A stretch of 64,000 nucleotides of DNA. It comes from Cohnella fermenti. Its GTDB lineage: Bacteria > Bacillota > Bacilli > Paenibacillales > Paenibacillaceae. This document shows, piece by piece, positions 16,196 to 24,390 of this stretch (within the stretch, counting starts at the first letter, position 1; every line of letters starts with the position of its first letter). The stretch covers positions 1 to 64,000 of the forward strand of contig NZ_SSOB01000022.1 in NCBI RefSeq assembly GCF_004801405.1, read 5' to 3'. A model generated the notes under the pieces. The model was not told where the DNA came from and ran no database searches. It saw only the letters and a list, made by a program, of their open reading frames with translations. The translations under genes and the position numbers were made by a program.

Positions 16196-18997
16196 GTGTT
16201 CGCCGGCATGTTCAAGAGGGGAAGCTCGAAGACTCCGCAATCCAATCAACAGCAGGTACAGGCTCCGGTCACGCCGGTCAGGCAGCCGTCGCAGCAACAG
16301 CAGCAGCAACCGCTTCAAGCGACGAAATCTCCGGAGGAACAGCGCAAGGAAGACCTGGCCGCGGCCAGGGACCAGCAATTGCCGCTGATTGCCTCCCAGC
16401 TCTATCAATCGTTGCGGGCCGGAGCCAACCAGCAGGCCGAACAATACCTCCTTACGAGCAAGGAAGCGCTCGCCCTGCGCGATTCGGTCATGCAAGCGGC
16501 GACCGCCAAGGTGGAGGCGAACATCGACTCCGATGGAACCGCAACGGCGGAAGAGAAGGCGGATGCGAAGAAGTACGCGAAGGAGAACGTGGAGAAGGCG
16601 CGCATCGTCGAACAGTCGCTGAAGAAGCTCTCGCTCGACACGGTCAGCGGCGTCGTCGACATCGCTAACCGGCAGATGCTTCAGGACAAGGCGAAGGAAG
16701 GCTACGATTCCGTCGCGCCGAAGATGAAGACGGCGCTGGAGAAGCAGAAGGCCGAGGCCCAGAAGCAGGCGATCAAGACCGGCCAGAGCGCGATGGAGAG
16801 CAAGCTGTCCGAGTTGACGACGCAGATCAAGACCGGCCTCGCGCAACGCATCAAGGCGGACGCTTCGTTCCTGAACGGCAGCATCGACGTTCAGGACACC
16901 GGCAAGAGCGAGGTCGAGCAGCGGCATGCCCTGAACGACACGCTCGTCGCCGATAGCGTAATCGACACGCTGTACACGAACAAGCTGTTCGACCCGATCA
17001 AGCTGGCCGTCGTCATGAAGCTCGGCTATGAGCGCGGCTTCTTCAGCACGACGTCCGACGAGACGAAGGCGTTCGTCAAGAAGCTGGCGACCGCGGCGAA
17101 CGACCAGGCGAGAGCGGACATCGACAGCCAGTTGGACACGGATACGAATACGTCGGGCAAGTCCGAGCTCGGCAAGAAATACTACGGCATGCTCGCGAAG
17201 GTTCAGGCGCAATCGCTCTCCAAGGGCTCGGTCAACACGGTCGTCGAGAACAAAGCTATCGAGATCGCGAAGCAGGTGCTTCCCGAAGCCGGAACGAAGG
17301 GCGCGCTCAAGACGGCGGCGCAATCGTCCGCTTACGAGGTGGCGAGAGCGAATTCCGGCGACGCGGAGAAGATCGCCGCCGCCGCGAAGAAGGGCGCGCA
17401 GATCAAGGCGATCGAGCTGCTGAAGGCGAAGCAGACGGAAGCGGTCGCCGCTGCGCGGGCGATTACGAAGGGCAAGAAGGACGACAAGGGCGTTACGGTC
17501 GCTCCGGCGGACACGGTCAAGCAAGGCGAGATGGCTCAAGGAGTCAAGGACCAGGTGAAGACCGACGAGATCGGGAAGAAGTCGATCAAGCAGGCCATCG
17601 AGTCGGATACGCTGAACGGCGGCTTCGCCAAGGTCGGCAAGGTCATCGATCTGGCCGTGCCGAACGTCGGCGATTCCAGCTCGTTCGACTTCGAGCTGAA
17701 GATCCCGGTCGACCAGACGGGCAGCGTGTACGTACTGTTCGGCCTTGCTGCGGAGGCGGAGCGCGAGCAAGCCGACGGCGGCAAGACGGACCTGACGGTG
17801 AACGCCCAGATCACATTCGGCGCCGGCTTCCAGACGTGGGGACTCGACGCCAACTTCCGGGCGGGCTTGTTCATGGAGAGCCAGGCGAAGGATTCCGTCG
17901 GCGTCATGAAGCTGCTCTCCTACGGCATGTACCGGGAGATGCGCAACATCGCGCCGCGAGCCGCGGAATTCTTCTGGGGCGAAGGCGGCAAGTCCGGCAT
18001 GTCGAAGACCGACGAGTCCGAGCTGTGGGCGGCGATGGTCGAGCAGACGCATATGAAGGAAGGCAACTATGTCGACGTCGGCCTCATGACCAAGCTGCAG
18101 GGCGACATCAATGCCGGCGTCGCCAAGATGGGCGGCGAGCTCGGCTACAAGCGGCTGCACCATTACGATCAGGAGACGATCGAGGATCGCGTCAAGGATC
18201 ACAATACCGCCAAGGGCATCGCGAGCCCGGTCGGCAAGACCGGCTTCGGGGATAACACCGACATCGACAAGCTCGGCGAGAAGGCAAGCGCTCTCGGCTT
18301 CAAGGCGAACAAGCACGTGTGGGAGGCGGGCGCCACGGCCGAGGTCAAGCTCGGCGGTACAAGCGTCGGCTTCGGCCTTGAGGGCTCGCTCGCCTTCGTG
18401 AACGGAAGATTGCGGAACCTGGAGATCTCCGCCAAGGGCTCCATTCCGTTCGCTTACGGCGAGGATGTGTCCGAATGGGCCAAGATCGCTTCCAAGTGGG
18501 TCACGCCGATCGTCGGCGGAGCCAAGAACGTCGCCGGTCTGCTGCAGAGCAAGATGCGCACCGACCAGGAGGGCGTCAAGAAGGGCATCGGCGGCGCGCT
18601 TGACACGGGCTCCGACATCATGTTCACGCTCCCGCAGTTCGACTCCGTCGGCAAAGGCCTCGTGGAGAAGATCCAGGGCGACGAGACGATCAACGACACC
18701 GTGCGCGGCTGGCTGACGGGCAACCCGACGACGAGCGCCACGGAGCAGGTCAACAAGATTCTGCTGTCCAGCACGCTCGATCTGTCGCTCGGCTTCGAGA
18801 AGGAATGGAAGAAGGACGGAACGCCGAAGGAATGGGAGATCGCGCTCGAAGCCGCCGAGACGAAGACGTTCGAGATCGACGCGGAGATCGTCAAGGTGTC
18901 CGTCGAGAAGTCGAAGAGCCTCGGCAAGCTGGGCTTCGGCACGAACGAGCAAGGCGAGCTGGAGTTCAAGGGCGCGTTCCTCGGCTTCGAGACGTAA
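16196..18997 (+). CDS. Large eCIS-associated protein, coiled-coil plus beta-rich C-terminal half
   Basis: The start is GTG 16196, with GGGGAGG six bases upstream. The 933-residue product has no signal peptide or membrane segment. Residues 15-50 are Gln/Pro-rich. Residues 50-450 are Lys/Ala-rich and helical. From about 480 there is a beta-rich half (FDFELKIPVDQTGSVYVLFG; GTSVGFGLEGSLAFVNGRLR) with a helical segment MKLLSYGMYREMRNIAPRAA between. From memory, large proteins with such a C-terminal half occur beside eCIS loci in several phyla, sometimes with DUF4157. None of this shows an enzymatic active site. Cargo or assembly factor are both possible. It is divergent from the regulatory operon and followed by a YbjN-domain gene. 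Confidence 0.8.
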   Translation: MFAGMFKRGSSKTPQSNQQQVQAPVTPVRQPSQQQQQQPLQATKSPEEQRKEDLAAARDQQLPLIASQLYQSLRAGANQQAEQYLLTSKEALALRDSVMQAATAKVEANIDSDGTATAEEKADAKKYAKENVEKARIVEQSLKKLSLDTVSGVVDIANRQMLQDKAKEGYDSVAPKMKTALEKQKAEAQKQAIKTGQSAMESKLSELTTQIKTGLAQRIKADASFLNGSIDVQDTGKSEVEQRHALNDTLVADSVIDTLYTNKLFDPIKLAVVMKLGYERGFFSTTSDETKAFVKKLATAANDQARADIDSQLDTDTNTSGKSELGKKYYGMLAKVQAQSLSKGSVNTVVENKAIEIAKQVLPEAGTKGALKTAAQSSAYEVARANSGDAEKIAAAAKKGAQIKAIELLKAKQTEAVAAARAITKGKKDDKGVTVAPADTVKQGEMAQGVKDQVKTDEIGKKSIKQAIESDTLNGGFAKVGKVIDLAVPNVGDSSSFDFELKIPVDQTGSVYVLFGLAAEAEREQADGGKTDLTVNAQITFGAGFQTWGLDANFRAGLFMESQAKDSVGVMKLLSYGMYREMRNIAPRAAEFFWGEGGKSGMSKTDESELWAAMVEQTHMKEGNYVDVGLMTKLQGDINAGVAKMGGELGYKRLHHYDQETIEDRVKDHNTAKGIASPVGKTGFGDNTDIDKLGEKASALGFKANKHVWEAGATAEVKLGGTSVGFGLEGSLAFVNGRLRNLEISAKGSIPFAYGEDVSEWAKIASKWVTPIVGGAKNVAGLLQSKMRTDQEGVKKGIGGALDTGSDIMFTLPQFDSVGKGLVEKIQGDETINDTVRGWLTGNPTTSATEQVNKILLSSTLDLSLGFEKEWKKDGTPKEWEIALEAAETKTFEIDAEIVKVSVEKSKSLGKLGFGTNEQGELEFKGAFLGFET

Positions 18998-19054
18998 TAG
19001 GCGGGGTTGCGGCTGGAATGCGGCTTGGTTGCGGGATCGAGCCTTCGTTGCGGT

Positions 19055-19235
19055 GAATGAATGTGATTTCTCACATTCATTCGCGGCGCTGAAGGCCATT
19101 TGGCTGATTTTATGCGAAATTTCATATAAATGACGGCCGTCCCTCGGCTTAATCGGCCTATAAATGTGAAAAACCGCATAAAAACGTTAATTTCGGCGAT
19201 ATCTGATAGTGTGTATGTGAAAAATCGCATAAAAA
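19055..19235. repeat. Dispersed four-unit palindromic element B
   Basis: Units lie at 19055-19082, 19108-19131, 19160-19184 and 19213-19235. The first is a perfect inverted repeat with 12-bp arms (GAATGAATGTGA / TCACATTCATTC). The second reads TTTTATGCGA outward, and the last two read in the opposite sense (ATGTGA..CGCATAAAAA). Unit spacing is 52-53 bp. It fills most of the 301-bp gap between two plus-strand genes. Confidence 0.9.
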
Positions 19236-19298
19236 CTGGCGCTGTCGTGTTATTTCCAATTATACGGCGCTTCGAATAGACAAGGAGACCTGCCTGCT

Positions 19299-20261
19299 AT
19301 GGCGATTCAGCATTCTACCATCAAGACGAGCTTGCCCGTTCGGTTCCTCGCGTTGGACGGCAGCGAGCTGCGCGCCGTCCTGAACCGGATCGAGCTGCGG
19401 TACGACGATGCCGCACCCGGCGACCCGATCGGCTCCTGCGAGCTGCTGCTCGAAGTCGACGAGGCGGCGCGCCGGGCGATTGCAGAGAACGAGTGGTTCC
19501 ATCTCTTCCGCGGCGTCCGGCTGAGCGAGGCTTCGTTCGACCCGGAGCATCCCGCTCGGATGACCGTCTCTCTGCGCCCTGCCCTTCTTCGCCGCCTCGC
19601 CGCCCAAGGCTTGGACGCAGAAGGCGTGCTCGACGCCTTTATTCCGTCGAATGGCGCAGCGCCCCTCTCCGCCTTGCTCCAGCAGACGGAGAGCTGGCTG
19701 GCGCTCGAACTGAAGCAGGAAGTCGCGCTGCCTTCGGAGCTTCAAGACGAAGGCGCGTTGTCCGCAAGCCTTCGCACAAGTTGGCGCGATGCGCTGGGCG
19801 GCGAAGGGGGACAACTCTCCCCTCATTCATCCGACTCGGCTGCCGCCTCGTCTCTGTACGATCAGATGCTTCACTATCTCGAAGCCAAGGGGCTGACGGT
19901 GGAGCCCGTCAACGACTCGCTCATGAGGATGCGCTTCTATACGGAAGAAGCCGAGTGGGGCAGCGTCATCCAGGTGGACGAGGATGCGCGCCTGCTCGTC
20001 CTCTACTCCGTCTTCCCGACCGCCATTCCCGCTCCTCTTCGCGAAGAGACGGCACTGGCGTTCATCGGCGAGAATTACGGAAGCCTGCTCGGCAGCTACG
20101 AGATGGATACAAGCGACGGCGAGCTGCGTTACCGCACAACCGTCCCTGCCGACCGGGAACTGAACGTCAGCCTCGTCGCCGCGGCATTGTCCGACCACCT
20201 GAAGGTCATGAAGCACTTCGTGCCGATCGTCGCAAGCGTTATTGAAGAAAGCGGGCTGTGA
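19299..20261 (+). CDS. Two-part protein with C-terminal YbjN domain
   Basis: This 320-residue protein starts at ATG 19299 with AAGGAG upstream. The N-terminal 150 residues have no family I recognise (VRFLALDGSELRAVLNRIEL). Residues about 185-315 match the YbjN family (LYDQMLHYLEAKGLTVEPVN; RMRFYTEEAEWGSVIQVDED; ending DHLKVMKHFVPIVASVIEES), which shares the fold of type III secretion chaperones. Its position directly after the large eCIS-associated gene suggests it could keep that protein, or another cargo, loading-competent. That is inference. Confidence 0.8.
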   Translation: MAIQHSTIKTSLPVRFLALDGSELRAVLNRIELRYDDAAPGDPIGSCELLLEVDEAARRAIAENEWFHLFRGVRLSEASFDPEHPARMTVSLRPALLRRLAAQGLDAEGVLDAFIPSNGAAPLSALLQQTESWLALELKQEVALPSELQDEGALSASLRTSWRDALGGEGGQLSPHSSDSAAASSLYDQMLHYLEAKGLTVEPVNDSLMRMRFYTEEAEWGSVIQVDEDARLLVLYSVFPTAIPAPLREETALAFIGENYGSLLGSYEMDTSDGELRYRTTVPADRELNVSLVAAALSDHLKVMKHFVPIVASVIEESGL

Positions 20262-20275
20262 AGCCCGTTTTTCTT
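20252..20275 (+). terminator. Rho-independent terminator overlapping the YbjN stop codon
   Basis: CGGGCT and AGCCCG form the stem; the four-base loop contains the TGA stop of the upstream gene; TTTTTCTT follows. The stretch 20277-20418 holds nothing I recognise. Confidence 0.8.
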
Positions 20276-20418
20276 ATTCTCAGGAGAGTGGAATCTTCGT
20301 CAGGCTTGCTTCGATTGGCTCCATGAGAATGTCGACCCGGACAGCGGCTTATGGAGGCGAGACTGCGTCGGCCGGACTACAGGACAAGGTGGAGCGCCGC
20401 TCTTCCACCATAAACGGT

Positions 20419-20952
20419 CTAAACCGCTTGAGAGAAGCGGATCAGTCCGAGGATCGCGAACAGGAATAAGGAGGAGCCGGCCGCAATTCCGGTTATCGCA
20501 CTGCTGGCAACCTGCATTCTCCGGGCGATGAACGGAGAGAACAGAGAAGCGGCGATGAGCAATCCGGACAGAACGTAGAGACCGGAATCCTGGAAGACGT
20601 CCTTAAGAGCGATAAAGTGAATGCCCACGATAAAGGCGATCCAAGGGGCGACGAAGTCATGGCGCTTGCGACGAATCCAGAAGTACGACCCGATGGCGCC
20701 GATAGCGAATTCGGCATAGAAGGCGATCAGATAGGCTCGGAAGGAATCCGAGTCGTTCAGGGCGCTGGCCCCGTCCCAATGAGTGACGCTAAGGTAGACT
20801 CCGATCAGGCAGACCAGCAATCCAAGCGAAGCGCCGATTCCAAGATAGATTCTCCAACTGGATCGCGGATTCTCTTGTGCCCATCCGAACCATGCCATGC
20901 TAAATAAGCCGAAGACGGAAGCGTACATCGCATAATCTCTTACGTAATCCAT
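20419..20952 (-). CDS. Small multi-pass membrane protein of unknown function
   Basis: The 177-residue product has five or six hydrophobic segments (around residues 8-22, 34-53, 70-92, 100-118, 124-140, 152-172) with basic residues (RRKRHDF) between. I do not recognise the family. GGAGG lies 7 bases before ATG 20952. An extended -10 promoter and a perfect 11-bp inverted repeat sit immediately upstream, so it is probably repressor-controlled. It is convergent with the YbjN gene and not obviously tied to the eCIS. Confidence 0.75.
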   Translation of the reverse strand: MDYVRDYAMYASVFGLFSMAWFGWAQENPRSSWRIYLGIGASLGLLVCLIGVYLSVTHWDGASALNDSDSFRAYLIAFYAEFAIGAIGSYFWIRRKRHDFVAPWIAFIVGIHFIALKDVFQDSGLYVLSGLLIAASLFSPFIARRMQVASSAITGIAAGSSLFLFAILGLIRFSQAV

Positions 20953-20967
20953 ACGAGACCTCCACTT

Positions 20968-21010
20968 GTAAAAAGTAGAAATTACCCAACAACTACTTTT
21001 TACTATAACA
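20968..21010 (-). promoter_or_regulatory. Promoter with overlapping 11-bp perfect inverted repeat (putative operator)
   Basis: GTAAAAAGTAG (20968-20978) and CTACTTTTTAC (20993-21003) are exact complements around a 14-bp spacer. On the minus strand an extended -10, TGTTATAGT, covers 21002-21010 and overlaps the distal arm by two bases. This geometry fits a repressor site; an RNA hairpin in the leader is the other reading. Confidence 0.55.
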
Positions 21011-21092
21011 TGGAATGTTACGTTGCTCGCCTTCCATTCCGTATCGTATACTATCGATAATTTAATGACATGGGAATAATAGGTGGGACAAC

Positions 21093-21340
21093 GTGGAGAT
21101 TAAGATTATTGTCGACGATCTTCGAGGGCCTGAGGCGGCGGCGCTGCTGGAAGAACATCTGAGGGGCGCGGGCCATCCTGGCTCACATCATGGACGAGGC
21201 GCAGAGGCGTGGCTATTCTCGGGTAAGTCTCGAGACGGGCTCGCCCTATTCGTTCAAGCCGGCCGTTCGCTTATATGAGAGCTTCGGCTTCCAGCTATGC
21301 CGCCGCGTTGCCCAACCAGGTGCCGCTCTTTTTGTAAATG
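21093..21340 (+). pseudogene. Remnant of a GNAT N-acetyltransferase
   Basis: Reading from GTG 21093 gives a plausible N-terminus (EIKIIVDDLRGPEAAALLEE). After about 28 residues another frame gives the typical GNAT C-terminus (LAHIMDEAQRRGYSRVSLETG, then AVRLYESFGFQLCRR). Roughly 80 central residues including the acetyl-CoA loop are missing and the frame is shifted. This is a gene with an internal deletion and no expected activity. Confidence 0.7.
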
Positions 21341-21414
21341 GGTGCCCTATCCCCTCTGATCAGTGCCCTAATTATTGGAGAATCCAGGGCCTGAACAGCA
21401 GGGATAAGGCACCC
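21340..21414. repeat. 75-bp element with imperfect 19-bp terminal inverted repeats
   Basis: GGGTGCCCTATCCC at the left end pairs with GGGATAAGGCACCC at the right with one mismatch, and pairing continues imperfectly inward. It abuts the GNAT remnant. It could be a small non-autonomous mobile element or a structured RNA end. I see no gene between 21415 and 21567 apart from a short direct repeat. Confidence 0.5.
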
Positions 21415-21501
21415 TTCTTTGGAATGGCAGCAAGTACGCATGAGGAATTACCATTTAAAGGAAAAATTCAATATTCCATGACCGAGATTGCTCGGGTTGC
21501 C

Positions 21502-21531
21502 TCACTAAACATTGCTTCACTAAACATTGCC
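21502..21531. repeat. Tandem direct repeat of 15 bp
   Basis: TCACTAAACATTGCT at 21502 is followed at once by TCACTAAACATTGCC. It lies in the decayed stretch after the GNAT remnant. Confidence 0.7.
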
Positions 21532-21567
21532 GATCGCTGAAGTGTATTAAGGACGAGCGACAAGCCT

Positions 21568-22356
21568 TCAGTCCGCAAGCTCATACACCCGTATACTCGC
21601 CACCGTCATGACTCCGGGCAAAGCCGCCTCGTCCACCGGGACACGGTCGTACCAGCCGCCGACGGCGAGGTTGAGAAGCAGATAGAACGGCCGGTCGAAC
21701 GGCGTCTCGCCCGGAGCCCAGCGGCTCTCCGCGTAGCAGATCTCGTCGACGAACCAGCGAATGGCGCCATCCTCCCATTCCAGCGCGTAGTCGCGGAACT
21801 CGCCGATCGTTCCGTGCGGCAGCTCGTAGACGTGCTCATCGGTCACCTTGTTCTCGATGTCCTTCCCGTAATGCAGCGTCCCGCCGATCTGCCGGGGCAG
21901 GCGCCCCCGCGCCTCCATCATGTCGATCTCTCCCGACGCGGGCCACGAGCCATACGCCGACTCCTGCGGCATCAGCCAGATCGCGGGCCACAGCCCTTGC
22001 CCGACCGGCAGCCGCGCGCGCACAACCAGCCGCCCGTAGCGGAAGAAGAACTTGTCCCGGGTATCGATCCGGGCCGACGTATAGGCGAAGCGCCTCCCGT
22101 CCGCCGCCGACTCCGCTTCGAGGCGTGCGCACAGGTTCAGGCCCTCCTCGTTCCAATACAGGTTGCCGGCCTTGTCTGTATAGAACTGCTCCTCCCCGTT
22201 GCCCCACCCGGGGCAGATCGGGTTGCCGTCGCCATCGAGCAGATCGTTGCCGATTCGTACATTCCAGTAGCTCAGACGATCACCGACGCAGTCGCGCCCG
22301 GCATACGCACTCCCTCCGCCGCCGGCGAAATCCTGTTCCCACACGAGCTTGCCCAT
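21568..22356 (-). CDS. Cytoplasmic GH16 beta-glucanase (laminarinase-like)
   Basis: This 262-residue GH16 protein has the catalytic motif GEIDMMEARGR (both Glu and Asp present), preceded by GLWPAIWLMPQESAYGSWPA, and ends with PFYLLLNLAVGGWYDRVPVD. It hydrolyses beta-1,3 or mixed beta-glucan. It lacks a signal peptide from ATG 22356, so it should act on imported oligosaccharides. It is divergent from an oligosaccharide importer. The secreted GH16 at 30537 would do the extracellular step. A longer start at 22422 lacks a ribosome site. Confidence 0.92.
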   Translation of the reverse strand: MGKLVWEQDFAGGGGSAYAGRDCVGDRLSYWNVRIGNDLLDGDGNPICPGWGNGEEQFYTDKAGNLYWNEEGLNLCARLEAESAADGRRFAYTSARIDTRDKFFFRYGRLVVRARLPVGQGLWPAIWLMPQESAYGSWPASGEIDMMEARGRLPRQIGGTLHYGKDIENKVTDEHVYELPHGTIGEFRDYALEWEDGAIRWFVDEICYAESRWAPGETPFDRPFYLLLNLAVGGWYDRVPVDEAALPGVMTVASIRVYELAD

Positions 22357-22504
22357 CCTCTGCACTCTCCCTTCTTTTCCACCAGAATACCGGAAGCTTC
22401 CCCCCAGTCCAATCGAATCCAAAAAAATGGGATACCGTCAAAAACGATGGCATTCCAAAGCCATGCGGGAATTCGCTAGGATGATGATGAAGGAGGCGCA
22501 GCCG

Positions 22505-23425
22505 ATGGACCAACGCAAGACCGGAATCATGAAAGCGCTCGCGAGACAATGGCAGTTGCAGAGCATGGTCGTTCCGGGCATTATCTGGATGTTTATCTTC
22601 TGCTATATCCCCATGCTGTGGCTCGTCATCGCCTTCATGGACTATAGCATCGCGAAGCCCATGCTCGAATCGCCCTTCGTCGGCCTGAAGCACTTTGAAG
22701 ACTTCGCGACCGACGACCGGTTCTGGCGCTCGATCCGCAACACCTTGGGGATGAGCTCGATCAAGCTTCTGCTCGGCTTCCCCATCCCGATCCTGTTCGC
22801 CCTGCTGCTGAACGAGATCCGGAGTCTCAGGTTCAAGCGCACGGTGCAGACGATCTCGTACCTGCCGCACTTCGTCGCCTGGACGATCTTCGGCGGCATC
22901 GCCCTCAACTGGCTGGGCGAAGGGGGCGTCGTTAATCAGCTGTTGATGGCGACAGGCCTGCAGGATCGCGAGATTCTGTACATCAGCGACCCGAAGTACT
23001 TCTGGTGGATCACTTACTTCACCGACACGCTGAAGGAGACCGGCTGGAGCGCCATCATCTACATCGCCGCGATCGCAGGCATCGATCCGGAGCTGTATGA
23101 GGCGGCCGAGCTGGACGGAGCGGGACGCTGGCAGCGAATGTGGCACATCACGGTTCAGAGCATCCGCCCGACCATTGCCATTCTGTTCATTCTCGCCATC
23201 GCCGGCATTCTCGGCAGCAACTTCGAGCAGATCTTCATGCTGAAGAACAACATGAACATGAAGATGGCGGAGAGCCTGGACCTGTACATCTACAACATGG
23301 GTCTCGTCTCCGGACGCCACTCCTTCTCGACCGCCGTCCTGTTCGCCCGCTCCATCGTCGCACTGGGGCTGCTGCTGCTGGCGAATTATTCGTCGAAGAA
23401 GCTGGCTAACGAGAGTATTTTCTAA
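22505..23425 (+). CDS. ABC sugar transporter permease, LplB type
   Basis: This 306-residue membrane protein has six predicted segments and the permease coupling signature YEAAELDGAGRWQRMWHITV. ATG 22505 has GGAGG eight bases upstream; earlier in-frame ATGs have none. It is the first gene of a permease-permease-lipoprotein operon of the carbohydrate-uptake family 1 (CUT1). No ATPase is encoded nearby, which is normal because a shared MsmX-type ATPase usually serves these importers. Gene order with two GH16 enzymes suggests beta-glucan oligosaccharides as substrate. Confidence 0.93.
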   Translation: MDQRKTGIMKALARQWQLQSMVVPGIIWMFIFCYIPMLWLVIAFMDYSIAKPMLESPFVGLKHFEDFATDDRFWRSIRNTLGMSSIKLLLGFPIPILFALLLNEIRSLRFKRTVQTISYLPHFVAWTIFGGIALNWLGEGGVVNQLLMATGLQDREILYISDPKYFWWITYFTDTLKETGWSAIIYIAAIAGIDPELYEAAELDGAGRWQRMWHITVQSIRPTIAILFILAIAGILGSNFEQIFMLKNNMNMKMAESLDLYIYNMGLVSGRHSFSTAVLFARSIVALGLLLLANYSSKKLANESIF

Positions 23426-23460
23426 CCTGCCCTGATGGCAAAAGAAAGGAGGGAATCGGC

Positions 23461-24345
23461 ATGGACAAACGCGGTAGAGCGAGACGCGGCGGATCATTCG
23501 AATTCGTCAACGCTCTGCTCATGCTCGCGGTCTGCTTCCTCACGCTGTACCCGATGTGGTTCGTCTTCATCAATTCGATCAACGCGCCGCAGCAAGCGAT
23601 GCTCGGCACGGTCAACTGGTTCCCGAAGGAGCTGTCGCTGGACAGCTACAGCGTCGCGTTCAACGACAAGAGCCTGATGAACGGCTTCCTCATCACCACG
23701 CTGCGAACCGTCATCGGAACGGTGACCCACGTACTGTTCACGGCCATCGTCGCCTACGGCATGAGCAAAACCCAGTTGATCGGACGCAAGCTGTACATGA
23801 GAATCGCGCTGATCACGATGCTGTTCTCCGGCGGGCTGATCCCCACCTTCCTGCTGATGACGAAGCTGGGGCTGTACGACAACTTCTGGGTGTTCATTCT
23901 CCCGTCGCTGTACGCCTTCTTCAACATGGTCATCTTCATGAGCTTCTTCCGCACCATTCCGGACGGACTGGAGGAATCGGCGAAGGTCGACGGAGCCTCG
24001 GACTACGGAGTCCTCTTCCGGATCGTGCTTCCGAACAGTATGGCCGTGCTTGCGACGATTGCTTTATTCTCCGCGGTGTATCATTGGAACGATTATTACC
24101 AGGGCGTCATCTACATCCGCTCGCAGGACCTGCTTCCGCTTCAGACCATCCTGTACAAGATCGTCGCCGAGAACTCCATGTCGTTCATGCAGCAGCAGGC
24201 AATGGCCCAGTTCGGCGCCCGGCTGCCCGGCAACTCGATCAAGTTCGCTTCCATGATGGTCGCCACGGCTCCCATTCTGTTGTTCTACCCCTTCATCCAG
24301 CGCTATCTGGTCAAAGGCGTTATGATCGGCGCGATTAAAGGGTGA
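23461..24345 (+). CDS. ABC sugar transporter permease, LplC/YtcP type
   Basis: This 294-residue permease begins MDKRGRARRGG and carries the coupling motif EESAKVDGASDYGVLFRIVLP plus the C-terminal LVKGVMIGAIKG usual for this subfamily. It pairs with the LplB-type permease 35 bp upstream; AGGAGGG precedes the ATG. Confidence 0.94.
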   Translation: MDKRGRARRGGSFEFVNALLMLAVCFLTLYPMWFVFINSINAPQQAMLGTVNWFPKELSLDSYSVAFNDKSLMNGFLITTLRTVIGTVTHVLFTAIVAYGMSKTQLIGRKLYMRIALITMLFSGGLIPTFLLMTKLGLYDNFWVFILPSLYAFFNMVIFMSFFRTIPDGLEESAKVDGASDYGVLFRIVLPNSMAVLATIALFSAVYHWNDYYQGVIYIRSQDLLPLQTILYKIVAENSMSFMQQQAMAQFGARLPGNSIKFASMMVATAPILLFYPFIQRYLVKGVMIGAIKG

Positions 24346-24390
24346 TTGCATAAATACCGATAGACCAATTAAGAGAGGATGATCCCGTCC

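Noticed and set aside
16151..19099. Long minus-strand frame opposite the large eCIS-associated gene
   Set aside because: Antisense shadow; Leu/Arg/Asp-rich composition typical of GC-rich reverse frames. The plus gene has a TATAAT and ribosome site.
22357..22504. Riboswitch or leader RNA between the GH16 and importer genes
   Set aside because: Only short partial palindromes are visible; no known riboswitch core could be recognised.
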